Both the position numbers and the translations under genes were made by a program. A stretch of DNA of 64,000 bases from Spirosoma profusum (GTDB lineage Bacteria; Bacteroidota; Bacteroidia; Cytophagales; Spirosomataceae). Position 1 is the first letter of the stretch; every line of letters begins with the position of its first letter. The notes beneath the pieces were generated by a model. It had not been told where the DNA came from and searched no databases. It was given only the letters and a program-made list of their open reading frames with translations. Below, piece after piece: positions 1 to 8,659 of this stretch. The stretch is from assembly GCF_014699005.1 (NCBI RefSeq), contig NZ_JACWZY010000022.1:94906-158905 (forward strand), in the 5' to 3' direction.

Positions 1-1222
1 CATTCAAGTTGAACGACAGCCGGTTATAATCGGTATTGATCGCAATACCCTGGTTCTTCAAATAGCCCAGACCCATGCTGTATTTGACCTTTTCGGAACC
101 GCCTGAAATAGACAGATTATGATCGTGGCTGTACGCTCTTCTGAAAATGGTTTTCTGGAAATCGGTTCCTTTGAAAATCAGCGTTTTCGTCGGGTCGAGC
201 GGATCGGCAATGGTCTCCCATTTAGCACCCCACTGGTCGGCGGGACGACTTAATAGGTTCTGATTTTCCGGCGTCAGGTACATGGTCGTGAACGCCGTAT
301 TATTGGTCAGGTCGTTCGCCGTTCCACCCGCATTTGACTGCGTGAGCGATGACAACACGCTGGGTGTGCGCGCACCACTGGCCGCCAAACCGAGACGCAT
401 GAAATACACGAAGTCCTTGGCATCAGCCAGTTCATATAATTTACCAACGTCCGACGAACTAAGGTTATAACTGTAATTAATCTGCATGACGCCTGCTTTC
501 CCGGACTTCGTCTCGACAATAATTACCCCGTTTGACGCTCTGGCGCCATAAATCGACGTAGAGGCCGCATCTTTCAAGACCTGAATCGACTCAATATCAT
601 TCGGGTTGATATTGTTCATGTCGCTTCGAATAACACCGTCGATAACGTAGAGCGGGCTGGCTCCATCGGGGTTATTGATGGACGTACCACCTCTCAGAAT
701 GACACGTGGCGGATCTCCCGGCTGGCCAGACGTACTTTGCACGCGCAAACCCGGAATATTACCCTGCAAGGCCGAAGCTGGGTTCGCGTAGGTTAAGTTC
801 TGGAAAACCTTGTTGTTCAGCTTAGCAATCGACGTAGAGACCGTCTCTCTGGATTGTGAACCATAGCCAACAACGAGCACTTCTTTTAAGGAAGCTACAT
901 CTGCTTCGAGCGCTACGTTAATCTGCGTGTTATTACCGACAACAATCTCCTTGCTTTTGTAGCCGATAAACGAAAAAATAAGGCTTGTACTTCCGTCCGG
1001 GACTGTAATCGTAAACATTCCTCTGGAATCTGTCGTGGTTCCGGTAATGGTTCCTTTCACCTGAATGTTAACGCCCGGCAACAGATCATTTTTGTCGTCG
1101 GTTACCTTTCCAGATACTTTTACACTTGCCTGACCCAGCGCAAACTGCGCAAAAAAGCACAGTAGCGTTAGCATGACGGTAGCCTTCCCTAAAGTAAGTT
1201 TAAATAAAATTTTATTTTGCAT
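1..1222 (-). CDS. SusC/RagA-family TonB-dependent receptor, N-terminal part (cut by window edge)
   Basis: Outer-membrane TonB-dependent transporter of the SusC/RagA class, which imports oligomers captured by a SusD partner. I translated the minus strand by hand from the ATG at 1220-1222; about 407 residues are visible and the frame stays open to base 1. There is a signal peptide ending near FALGQA, a carboxypeptidase-D-regulatory-like domain (SGKVTDDKNDLLPGVNIQVKG), the SusC signature LKEVLVVGYGSQSRE, then the plug domain with VIDGVIRSDMNNINPNDIES and VLKDAAS, ASNGVIIVETKSG. The beta-barrel lies beyond the left edge, where a SusD gene would be expected but cannot be seen. A TAGTTTTG box lies 40 nt upstream. 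Family assignment is secure; the substrate is unknown. Confidence 0.95.
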   Translation of the reverse strand, partial: MQNKILFKLTLGKATVMLTLLCFFAQFALGQASVKVSGKVTDDKNDLLPGVNIQVKGTITGTTTDSRGMFTITVPDGSTSLIFSFIGYKSKEIVVGNNTQINVALEADVASLKEVLVVGYGSQSRETVSTSIAKLNNKVFQNLTYANPASALQGNIPGLRVQSTSGQPGDPPRVILRGGTSINNPDGASPLYVIDGVIRSDMNNINPNDIESIQVLKDAASTSIYGARASNGVIIVETKSGKAGVMQINYSYNLSSSDVGKLYELADAKDFVYFMRLGLAASGARTPSVLSSLTQSNAGGTANDLTNNTAFTTMYLTPENQNLLSRPADQWGAKWETIADPLDPTKTLIFKGTDFQKTIFRRAYSHDHNLSISGGSEKVKYSMGLGYLKNQGIAINTDYNRLSFNLN

Positions 1223-1261
1223 AACAATAGGCGTACAAGGTTTTGCGATATGAATGTTAAG

Positions 1262-1269
1262 CAAAACTA
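1262..1269 (-). promoter_or_regulatory. Candidate Bacteroidota -7 box (TAGTTTTG) for the SusC gene
   Basis: Read on the minus strand this is TAGTTTTG, an exact match to the Bacteroidota sigma-A consensus TAnnTTTG, 40 nt before the SusC ATG. A clear -33 TTTG at the expected spacing is not visible, so the call rests on the -7 match and position. Confidence 0.4.
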
Positions 1270-1582
1270 ATGAGTACAAAATCCCTGTTCTGCTACTTTT
1301 GTGTGCTTTTATAGTACTATTCTTCATAAGTAATCTGTGAGCACCCGAACAACGGAGGAAGGCTAATTTTTACCTGATTTACAGCGTTTGTGAAGCTTGG
1401 ATTGAGCGCAATCGGGTAGCTTTTTTAGCAGAAAACAACGATAAACGCCTTTAAAATCATCAACCCGTTTCCCGATAACGTATTGATTCTGTCAGTTCAG
1501 TTAATATGATCTATCTGCTATTCTTTGAAAAATAGTGTCATAAAAGCAGTCAATAGTAGCAGACTTAAACTGACGGGAACTT

Positions 1583-1590
1583 TAGTTTTG
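1583..1590 (+). promoter_or_regulatory. Candidate Bacteroidota -7 box (TAGTTTTG) upstream of the sialidase-like gene
   Basis: Exact TAnnTTTG match on the plus strand, about 108 nt before the ATG at 1699. No matching -33 TTTG is seen at N19. The long leader makes this less certain than the boxes at 15156 and 20021. Confidence 0.3.
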
Positions 1591-1698
1591 CTTTAAGTCA
1601 AGATTCTATCATTACGTTCTTGTTATTCTGAACGAACGCTGCTTATCAATAACAGGAAGCCATTCTTTAACTACAATCCTTAGCCCGAATCGCTACTC

Positions 1699-2901
1699 AT
1701 GATCTCAAAAAAAAATACGCTCGGTTTTCTTTGGTTTCTTTCTTACCTGATTTCGCTTTGTACTACGTCCGTCGCGAAAGACGTAGCGTTTGCTTTTCGG
1801 CCCGATAGTATACCCGGAGTCCGCAAGCTGAAAGATTTGATCATTTATAAGGATAGTGTGTTCTTTTCCGCATTTCCCTCGATCGTTAAACGTAGTAACG
1901 GCGAGCTTCTTCTCGCTTTTCGGCGGGCACCAGACCGTAAGGGTTTTGGCGAAAAAGGCACTAACCATGTCGATCCGAATAGCTATCTGGTCGGCCTTCG
2001 ATCGAAAGATGGCGAGAACTGGCCCAAAGAACCCGAACTGATCTATGCTCACGCATTTGGTGGTTCACAGGACCCGTGTCTGTTGCAGTTGAAAAATGGG
2101 GATATTCTCTGTGCCAGCTACGGGTGGGCGTTTGTCCGGCCTGACGGAATTCCTAACTTAAAAAAGCCTTACTTCGAGACGAGCGGAGCCATTTTTCTGG
2201 GCGGTTATCTGGTTCGCTCAACCGATGGCGGCAAAAGCTGGCAGGGGCCGATATACCCTCCGCATCTTCCGGCTGAATTAAATTATAGCGCCCTCGGCGA
2301 ACCACTTCCCCCCGCTAACCGAGGGGCTTTATACGAAGGTAAAAGCGGACGTATTTACTGGGTTGTCGTAGCTAATGATCAGAAGGGGCCATATAAATCG
2401 TCAAACTATTTACTTGTTTCGGACGACAAAGGGCTTACCTGGAAATACGAAAGCGTAGTAGCCACTGATGATAAAGCGTCATTTAACGAAGCCTCGGCTT
2501 ACGAAACACCGAAGGGTAATATTGTGGCTTTCTTACGCACAGCTAACATGGACGATCAAGCCTGTATTGCTCGCTCAACGGACGGCGGAAAAAGTTTTAA
2601 ATGGGAAAAAATGGGCTTTCAGGGCCATCCGTTGCAAGCGCTACGTTTGCCTGATAACCGTGTATTGCTCGTTTATGGCTATCGGCATAAACCGTACGGA
2701 ATCCGCGCCCGAATTCTGAATGCGGAATGTACCGATTTTGCCACAGCCCCCGAAATGACCCTTCGTGAGGACGGTGGTGGCTACGATATTGGCTATCCCT
2801 GGTCAGTACAGTTGGATAAAAACCGGGTATTGGTTGTCTATTACTATAATATCGATAACAAGACACGACATATCGCCGGAACAATTCTGGAAATCAAGTA
2901 A
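1699..2901 (+). CDS. Secreted sialidase-fold (BNR/Asp-box) protein
   Basis: 400-residue protein with an N-terminal signal segment (about residues 1-26). It has a six-bladed sialidase-type propeller signature: Asp-boxes RSTDGGKSW at 173-181, SDDKGLTW at 241-248 and RSTDGGKSF at 292-300, plus a degenerate copy RSKDGENW at 101-108. The family (exo-alpha-sialidase/BNR proteins) hydrolyses terminal sialic acids or binds related sugars, but many Bacteroidota members have unproved activity. The conserved FRRAP segment at 74-78 lies where sialidases keep an arginine of the carboxylate-binding triad. The HEAT-repeat gene starts 37 nt downstream, so the two are probably co-transcribed. The enzyme's substrate is not deducible here. 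Confidence 0.8.
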   Translation: MISKKNTLGFLWFLSYLISLCTTSVAKDVAFAFRPDSIPGVRKLKDLIIYKDSVFFSAFPSIVKRSNGELLLAFRRAPDRKGFGEKGTNHVDPNSYLVGLRSKDGENWPKEPELIYAHAFGGSQDPCLLQLKNGDILCASYGWAFVRPDGIPNLKKPYFETSGAIFLGGYLVRSTDGGKSWQGPIYPPHLPAELNYSALGEPLPPANRGALYEGKSGRIYWVVVANDQKGPYKSSNYLLVSDDKGLTWKYESVVATDDKASFNEASAYETPKGNIVAFLRTANMDDQACIARSTDGGKSFKWEKMGFQGHPLQALRLPDNRVLLVYGYRHKPYGIRARILNAECTDFATAPEMTLREDGGGYDIGYPWSVQLDKNRVLVVYYYNIDNKTRHIAGTILEIK

Positions 2902-2938
2902 GTACATTCTGCTACGTATTAGTTTTCACTACGTTCAA

Positions 2939-3877
2939 ATGAAGTTAATACATTCCTTTTGGGGAATTCTTTTCCTTATGATAGCCACAGAAAGAAGTGC
3001 CGCTACGTCATCTGTAAAGCCAGACTCACTACGTCAGGTATGTCTACTGGAATTAAGGAATCTGCTTCATACGCAAACTGGCTGGATTAAAGTACATGCT
3101 GCCGAATATCTGCTCTGGGCGAATGAACCAGCGAGTGTTCGGGAGGTGTATTTAGAGGAATTACGTCGCTTCGAAAACGAATCGCCCTATCGGATCGGAA
3201 TCTGGCGGGTTTTGGCACAGGCCGCAACAGATACAGCCGAAAAAAATAAATGGATTGTACGTATCACGACCGCTTTTATAAATCCCGACGGTCCAGATCG
3301 GGTCCATGCTGCCGAAAGTCTGGCAAAGCTTGGCGTCTCGCCAATGAGCCTTGACCGTAAAGTAACTCAGGAGGCACTGGTCAGCCCTAATGGAGCGTTG
3401 GCACTGTATACTCTTTGGGGCACTACGTTATCTGACGACGCTACGTCTGTTACGTCGAAACGTAGCAAATTTCTGGAAATGGCTTTGAACCAGCATGAAG
3501 ACGTAGCAATACGTCGGTTGAGTGCTTTTATATTACGTCGGCTGGGCGATTTGAACGTAGCAGACTGGACTAAATTGGCAAATGCTACGTTAATAGAACC
3601 CGTTTCGTCTGGTATTCGGGTCAATCTTCTCCACGCTGCAATCGTAACTAGTCCAGCAAGTGAAAAGCAAACGATACCTTACTATCAGCTTCGTACAGAG
3701 CTTCTTGCCGTTCATTCGACTTCGCTTACCAGCGACCTGCTGGAGTTGATTGCGGCCTTATCACAAAAAGGCGAATCCACCGACGTAGTGGTTTTGCTTC
3801 CGTACCTAAAACATGAGAACGCCGATGTGCGCGCTGGAGCAGCATACGCCGTTTTGAAGATTATTCAGAGAAAATAG
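2939..3877 (+). CDS. Secreted HEAT-repeat protein of unknown function
   Basis: 312 residues when started at the ATG at 2939, which opens with a signal peptide (MKLIHSFWGILFLMIATERSAA). A longer reading from 2765 would overlap the upstream gene by 137 bases and lacks a signal peptide, so I prefer 2939. The body consists of helical pairs with the HEAT pattern (WIKVHAAEYLLWANEP, RRLSAFILRRLGD, NADVRAGAAYAVLKI). HEAT solenoids are protein-binding scaffolds; no catalytic motif is visible. It follows the sialidase-like gene by 37 nt. The CDS is unusually dense in the CTACGT/ACGTAG word (six copies in 3421-3600). Confidence 0.75.
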   Translation: MKLIHSFWGILFLMIATERSAATSSVKPDSLRQVCLLELRNLLHTQTGWIKVHAAEYLLWANEPASVREVYLEELRRFENESPYRIGIWRVLAQAATDTAEKNKWIVRITTAFINPDGPDRVHAAESLAKLGVSPMSLDRKVTQEALVSPNGALALYTLWGTTLSDDATSVTSKRSKFLEMALNQHEDVAIRRLSAFILRRLGDLNVADWTKLANATLIEPVSSGIRVNLLHAAIVTSPASEKQTIPYYQLRTELLAVHSTSLTSDLLELIAALSQKGESTDVVVLLPYLKHENADVRAGAAYAVLKIIQRK

Positions 3878-3920
3878 AAGTCGCCCGGTACAATGACAAA
3901 ATTGTGCCAGGCGACTTCTA
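3875..3920. terminator. Bidirectional hairpin spanning both convergent stop codons
   Basis: Arms 3875-3894 and 3901-3920 pair over 20 bases with two mismatches around a 6-nt loop. The TAG of the HEAT gene (3875-3877) and the stop of the AraC gene (3918-3920) are both part of the stem. Likely a shared terminator for the convergent pair. Confidence 0.7.
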
Positions 3921-4787
3921 CCGAATGATCAACGTTTTTCGGTAATCGCTGGGCGTCATCCCTTTCAATTTTTTGAACTGTCGATTGAAATTTGCCAGGT
4001 TGTTGAAACCGCATTCGTAAGCTACTTCCACAATGTTACGGTCGTGTTCGGAAAGCAATTTACAGGCGTGGCCAATTCTGACCGTCGTCAGGTATTCGAC
4101 AAAAGTTACCCGGAACTGCTCCTTGAAAAAATTACAAAATGCCGTAACACCCATATTTCCGACTGCCGCGATTTCTGACAGGCTGATATCCTTATCAAAA
4201 TTCTGCATGATGTAGCCCGTAATTTTTTTGAATCGGTCGGAGGCACCGTACTGAAAGTTTTGCACAAACCGTGGGCTGGCTAAAAAGTCGTATTCTGTCG
4301 TATTGGACATGATATCGAATATCTGCAACAGCGCCGACAACCGTGGCAGACCATTCATAGCGGGCATCTGTTTGATCAGCGTTATGATTTTTTGCCGCGT
4401 TTCTCCATACAGAACCAACCCCCGATCCGCCAGTTTCAATACCTTCCGAAACTCCTTCATTTCAGGAATATTCATAAAAAATTCCCCCAAAAAATCGTCT
4501 GTAAAATGGATGACGAGTGCATCCGCTTTATGCGTGGCCTGCCGCTGTAAATAGATTGGGTCATTAACCCAAACATGGGGCAGTAACGACCCCATAAAAA
4601 CCAGATCGTCTTTTTGAAAGTAACCGATATGGTCGCCAACCATCCGTCTGCCCGTACTTTCGTTTATCAGAACAAACTCATAGTGAGGGTGATAGTGCCA
4701 GGGAGCGGGAAAGAAATCCCCTGTTTCCCGAAAAACGATAAACGATTTGTCGACATCCTGAGGCAGATGAACTTCAACCGCTTTCAT
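3918..4787 (-). CDS. AraC-family transcriptional regulator with cupin sensor domain
   Basis: 289-residue cytoplasmic regulator. The N-terminal half is a cupin/AraC-binding fold (PAPWHYHPHYEFVLI near residues 27-41), which normally binds a small sugar or acid. The C-terminal 100 residues are a double helix-turn-helix: ISLSEIAAVGNMGVTAFCNFF then VAYECGFNNLANFNRQFKK and the typical end GMTPSDYRK. It converges on the HEAT gene and is followed on the same strand by the ceramidase-like gene about 200 bases upstream, so it could regulate either neighbouring unit. Family secure; target not known. Confidence 0.9.
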   Translation of the reverse strand: MKAVEVHLPQDVDKSFIVFRETGDFFPAPWHYHPHYEFVLINESTGRRMVGDHIGYFQKDDLVFMGSLLPHVWVNDPIYLQRQATHKADALVIHFTDDFLGEFFMNIPEMKEFRKVLKLADRGLVLYGETRQKIITLIKQMPAMNGLPRLSALLQIFDIMSNTTEYDFLASPRFVQNFQYGASDRFKKITGYIMQNFDKDISLSEIAAVGNMGVTAFCNFFKEQFRVTFVEYLTTVRIGHACKLLSEHDRNIVEVAYECGFNNLANFNRQFKKLKGMTPSDYRKTLIIR

Positions 4788-4988
4788 AGACTTTGAAGCT
4801 GTTTAAACTTTAGTAATAATCCTTATTAAAACGTCAATTTCGAGTAGTTCGAACGGCGCGAATGAGCAATAAACACGATAATAAGGGTACAAACAAAGCT
4901 ATGATTGAAATCTGAATTTTACTTCAGTTGACGTATGAGGAATGGATTTATACTCTTCCTGAGAAGCAGTTTTTGAATCGGGAAGAAA

Positions 4989-6344
4989 TCAGAGCTGTTG
5001 CAGGAGTTTTAACAAATGCTCCCGAATTTGTTCCTCGGAGCCGGAGACCAGACAACTACATCGGCACCGCCAGGTTTCATAACCTCCTTTAGCCATCTCC
5101 GAAGCAGGCGGAACGTAGCCGACATTTCCATTGGCCAGGCTAATTGTAAAATAGCTCTTTCCTTTTAACTGCTTTTTCAGGTATAATCCGGTTTCAGAAA
5201 AGAATTCACCCGCCAGGGCTCCAATCAAACCTGTGCCAATTTTAATAGCCTGAACAGGTGCCTTTTGCTGATCTGGATACTCATTGAGCAACAATTGCTC
5301 GCGGGCATAAATTTGCCGTAACCCTTCCTGATTCGGAATAATTGTCTCGTAACGACTTGTCGAAACAATCTGACGGGCCCGTTGCAATTCATCCGCGCTG
5401 GGTTTGGAAGTTGCTACGTCTACTAAGTCATACAGCGATTTTAATTCGGAATTGGTCTGCCATTGAAGGCTAGAAACAGACTCAACCACGCGTTTAGCCA
5501 GATCGGAGCCAATTAACTTACTTTTTTCAAATAGTTGGTTTGGATAATCTTTAGTACCCAGGAAATCCCAGATGTTTACGTCGCCACTGGTTCCATTACT
5601 CATCATGCCAACAAACTGGTCATCCGTTTGCAATAGCTCTGCAAGAGTGTTGGAAAATACGCCAAAATAATCGGCGGAGATTGTTCCATCTTCCCAGTCG
5701 CCGACGTAGTGCAGTGAGTAATTGCCCAAAATGCTAATCCAGGAATTGTCCAGACCTTTTACTGCCAGATAACTGAGTTCAGGATCAGTTGGAGCATTTC
5801 CTGCTTCGATCAGCGATTCAGCACCGAATGGGTTGGTTTTCACCTGATCAAATCCATCCGAAACGGGATTAGGCAACGGATAATCAGCTGCCATTTTATA
5901 CCGCCGACATAGCACGTGTTCCGGCGCATCGACCGAACCGAATGCAATCTGAGCAGGTTTTAAACGTCTCAACGCCAACTCTACAGATTTTACGATCAGG
6001 CTGGGAAGTTTTTTGCGATAAGCAGGGTCCATGCTTCCCAGATGTACATCTGCCACCGATCCGGCTGCATGTGTATGGGTGCTGGAGATTAAAACATTGG
6101 CAACTGGAATACCTGTTTTAGCCAAAATCTCAGCTTTCACTACGTCCAGAAAATCCTGTGTCATGACACAGATATCGACCACCACTATGGCCACAAACGT
6201 ATCATTACGCTTCAGAACCAGCGCCTTGGCATATAAATCATCGTGGATATACGTAGCGTAATGGGTAATAAAATCGCCGTTTATCCGGGTGCCTAAGGGT
6301 GGAGTCGTTTCGACACGCGCAGCGCCTGCTTGAAATTGAGTCAT
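4989..6344 (-). CDS. Neutral/alkaline ceramidase-like hydrolase (N-terminal-domain-only form)
   Basis: 451 residues resembling the N-terminal catalytic domain of neutral/alkaline non-lysosomal ceramidases (PF04734). Visible family signatures are STHTHAAG at 88-95, the zinc-ligand type His pair, and NGTSGDVN in the middle. Full ceramidases are about 650-700 residues; this protein lacks the C-terminal immunoglobulin-like domain, as do many Bacteroidota homologues whose substrates are not ceramide. No signal peptide is visible, so it is probably cytoplasmic. It follows the M19 dipeptidase gene on the same strand after a 234-base spacer containing a palindromic repeat, so it may be transcribed separately. 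It probably cleaves an amide, by family. Confidence 0.85.
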   Translation of the reverse strand: MTQFQAGAARVETTPPLGTRINGDFITHYATYIHDDLYAKALVLKRNDTFVAIVVVDICVMTQDFLDVVKAEILAKTGIPVANVLISSTHTHAAGSVADVHLGSMDPAYRKKLPSLIVKSVELALRRLKPAQIAFGSVDAPEHVLCRRYKMAADYPLPNPVSDGFDQVKTNPFGAESLIEAGNAPTDPELSYLAVKGLDNSWISILGNYSLHYVGDWEDGTISADYFGVFSNTLAELLQTDDQFVGMMSNGTSGDVNIWDFLGTKDYPNQLFEKSKLIGSDLAKRVVESVSSLQWQTNSELKSLYDLVDVATSKPSADELQRARQIVSTSRYETIIPNQEGLRQIYAREQLLLNEYPDQQKAPVQAIKIGTGLIGALAGEFFSETGLYLKKQLKGKSYFTISLANGNVGYVPPASEMAKGGYETWRCRCSCLVSGSEEQIREHLLKLLQQL

Positions 6345-6454
6345 GGGAATAGTTTGTTTCGGCTGATGAAGTAGTGGGCGTTTATCAACGCCCTTTGCTA
6401 CGTTAACGTGAGCTACTGATAATCTATAGGTTAACCAATTGGTTTACAATAAGT

Positions 6455-6545
6455 GCTGACGCATAGGGCTTCGACAGGCTCAGCCTGACAGTCCACTCAA
6501 AGTTGTTGACTCAAGTCGATTTGTCAGGCTGCCCTATGCGTCAGC
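6455..6545. repeat. Palindromic REP-like element, copy 1
   Basis: Left arm 6455-6490 and right arm 6522-6545 are inverted copies with the outer part GCTGACGCATAGGG and the inner part AGCCTGACA. The right arm lacks about 12 bases (TTCGACAGGCTC) present in the left. The spacer sequence, about 31 bases, is alignable with that of the copy at 22757-22858. It lies between the M19 dipeptidase and ceramidase-like genes. Confidence 0.75.
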
Positions 6546-6578
6546 AACACGCTAACAGGTCCATAATTCACGTTTACG

Positions 6579-7658
6579 TTAAGCCCAGGCTTTTCTCAAA
6601 AAACGGAGCCAGTTTTGGCTAAAGATGTTATCAATGTCCGCATCAGAATAGCCTCGTCGCGACAGAATTTGCTCGAACTTTTGCAAATCAGCAATCGAGT
6701 TCAAATCCCAGGGCGATTGTTCGGTTCCGAAAATACCGTCCAGGTCGCTGCCAATGGCTACGTGGTTGCTGTTACCTGCGATCTGGCAAATGTGATCCCA
6801 ATGGTCGACCAGATTTTCCAGTCGAATATTCAACTGCCACGGGTCCGAAACCATGTCGATAAAGCGGATATCCATCGCCCAGCAATCGAGCATTCCACCA
6901 ATAACAGCTCCTCGTTCGATTAGTCGTCGGATTTGATCATCAGTGAGTTGACGCTGGTTAGGTACAATCTTGCGGACGTTGTGATGGCTCGCCCAGATAG
7001 GCCCTTCGTAGAAATCAAAAACCTGATCAAAACCTTCATCGGTCAGGTGGGTCATGTCCAGAATCATATTCAGTTTGGACATTTCCTTCATCAGCTCAAA
7101 ACCCTTTGGCGTTAACGGGCCTTCTGATTTCGTTCCGGGCGCATACCGGCCGGGACCAAAATGCGACAATCCAACTGCCCGTAACCCATACTCATAGGCT
7201 CGATGCAGATACGAAACATCGACCAGCGAATCTGCCCCTTCCAGACTTAAAATATAGCCAATCGGCTTCGTTTCATCAGCGATCGAATCATCATTCCAGA
7301 GCGCCAGATGGGTTTCCAATGCCTGGAGGTTCGTAATCTGTACCATTTCGCCCAAAGCCTCCATCTCACGATACCAGGCGAGTTGAGCCTGCGTCATGGC
7401 CCATGCCTGCTGTGGAGAACGCCATCCCGTCAGTGCGTTACCAAATGGCGCGTGTCGAGCTAACTGAGTGGCCACCACCAGGCCAATCCGACCTTTCCGT
7501 AGCTCCGGCAAACAAACCGTACCTTTTCCACGGTCATTTTTATCGGTCATGTTCATTTCCAGTTGCCGAATCTCCTGCAAGGGCCGGGTTAGATCCCGAT
7601 TCCATTCGATGGCATTCATGGACAAATCCAGATGAGCATCAACGATCAGCCTTCTCAT
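6579..7658 (-). CDS. Membrane-dipeptidase-family (M19) zinc peptidase
   Basis: 359 residues of the renal-dipeptidase/M19 family, binuclear zinc enzymes of the amidohydrolase superfamily that cleave dipeptides, often with D-residues. The metal ligands are all in place: H9 and D11 (VDAHLDLS), bridging E140 (LSLEGADSL), H204 (DMTHLTDEG) and H225/H226 (WASHHNVRK), followed by GSDLDGIFG. No signal peptide, so cytoplasmic. Its start lies only 8 nt after the stop of the dehydrogenase-like gene upstream, so it is the last gene of the 15108 to 6579 operon. In this setting it may release an amino acid from a conjugated or D-containing dipeptide. Confidence 0.92.
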   Translation of the reverse strand: MRRLIVDAHLDLSMNAIEWNRDLTRPLQEIRQLEMNMTDKNDRGKGTVCLPELRKGRIGLVVATQLARHAPFGNALTGWRSPQQAWAMTQAQLAWYREMEALGEMVQITNLQALETHLALWNDDSIADETKPIGYILSLEGADSLVDVSYLHRAYEYGLRAVGLSHFGPGRYAPGTKSEGPLTPKGFELMKEMSKLNMILDMTHLTDEGFDQVFDFYEGPIWASHHNVRKIVPNQRQLTDDQIRRLIERGAVIGGMLDCWAMDIRFIDMVSDPWQLNIRLENLVDHWDHICQIAGNSNHVAIGSDLDGIFGTEQSPWDLNSIADLQKFEQILSRRGYSDADIDNIFSQNWLRFLRKAWA

Positions 7659-7666
7659 CGCTACGT

Positions 7667-8647
7667 CTAATTGACTTCGTTTTTTACCGGCTCAACTACC
7701 TCTTCTGACTGGGAATCGAAGGGATACTTTTCCATCAACTCGCTGATCTGAAAGCTGAATTGGCGGGTGAGATTCGCCCATTTTTCCGGTTCACCAGGTT
7801 CATAGCCATAAAATCCTTTTCCGGCGTCCATTCCTACGTCATTCGCCTGAATTCGTTGCGTGAAGAAATCAGGAAGGTTTTGGCTGGTCGATAACTCTGG
7901 GTTTAAGTCCTTCATAACCATGCCATAAGCATACGTTCCCATTAAGTCCATGTAACGAAGATTCCCCGCAAACGGCAGATAGTACCCAGCGTCATTGCGG
8001 CACGCCCGATCAATGTCTTCTACAGATGCGTAGCCATTTTCAACCAAATAAAACGCTTCCCGAATCAGGGCAGCCATCAATTTCATACGTACTCCCGTTT
8101 CGCGCTGAATCACATACGGGTCTTTGCCCCAACGCTGCCGGGCCATTGTTGCTACGTAGTCAATGCAGGATTTGCGAGTAGACTGATTGGCAATAATTTC
8201 CAGAAAGAACGTAGTATGGGCCGGTTCCGTCCAATTGACGCCGATGATACGTCCGGGTTCTGCTACGTTCTCTTGTAGGGAACGTAACGGAATGCTTTCT
8301 GTATTAACCGCAATGATCGTATTGGCTGATATATTCTTTTCTAATCCGCTGATTGCCTGTTTCTTGACAGCCAGATTCTCTTCTGTAATGAGAATCGCCA
8401 GATCAATATCAACGCTAAAATCAGGCTCTTTTCGGATGATTAAATTACTGTATGCATAGTTGTTGCCTTCATAGGTACTACTATCCAGTCTGTGGCGATC
8501 CGTAATCGTTTGGGCTTTTGCTACGTCAGTTGTACTAAGCATTACTGTAAATCCTGCTTTTTGCAAACAGGCAGCAATACTGTACGTCAACTTATCGCTT
8601 CCCAGCAGAAGAATCGTTTCCTTTGGCGAGCCCACTACGTTCATCAT
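7667..8647 (-). CDS. Degenerate 3-hydroxyacyl-CoA dehydrogenase paralogue (probable pseudoenzyme)
   Basis: 326 residues aligning along the whole length with the intact dehydrogenase at 9958-10929 (NTESIPL against NTSAIPI; the segment GYASVEDIDRACRNDAG against GNATPEDLDKAFRYDAG). Two signatures are damaged. The NAD-binding GxGxxG reads GSDKLT at 16-21 against GLGLMG in the paralogue. The catalytic His of the His-Glu dyad is Asn138 (GVNWTEP against GIHWAEP), while Glu150 is kept. It lies 12 nt after the aminotransferase and 8 nt before the dipeptidase. Catalysis as a classical dehydrogenase looks unlikely. A structural subunit for the paralogue, or altered chemistry, are the alternatives. Confidence 0.82.
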   Translation of the reverse strand: MMNVVGSPKETILLLGSDKLTYSIAACLQKAGFTVMLSTTDVAKAQTITDRHRLDSSTYEGNNYAYSNLIIRKEPDFSVDIDLAILITEENLAVKKQAISGLEKNISANTIIAVNTESIPLRSLQENVAEPGRIIGVNWTEPAHTTFFLEIIANQSTRKSCIDYVATMARQRWGKDPYVIQRETGVRMKLMAALIREAFYLVENGYASVEDIDRACRNDAGYYLPFAGNLRYMDLMGTYAYGMVMKDLNPELSTSQNLPDFFTQRIQANDVGMDAGKGFYGYEPGEPEKWANLTRQFSFQISELMEKYPFDSQSEEVVEPVKNEVN

Positions 8648-8659
8648 GATGTGGTTAAC

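Larger units (their letters stand above)
1223..1698. other. Divergent intergenic region, no gene seen
   Basis: AT-rich spacer of 476 bases between the divergent SusC gene and the sialidase-like gene. It contains candidate -7 boxes for each side (1262-1269 minus, 1583-1590 plus). I see no ORF with family resemblance, no RNA gene and no long palindrome. Confidence 0.6.

Noticed and set aside
2765..2938. Longer start for the HEAT-repeat protein
   Set aside because: Would overlap the sialidase-like gene by 137 bases and bury the signal peptide; the ATG at 2939 fits better.
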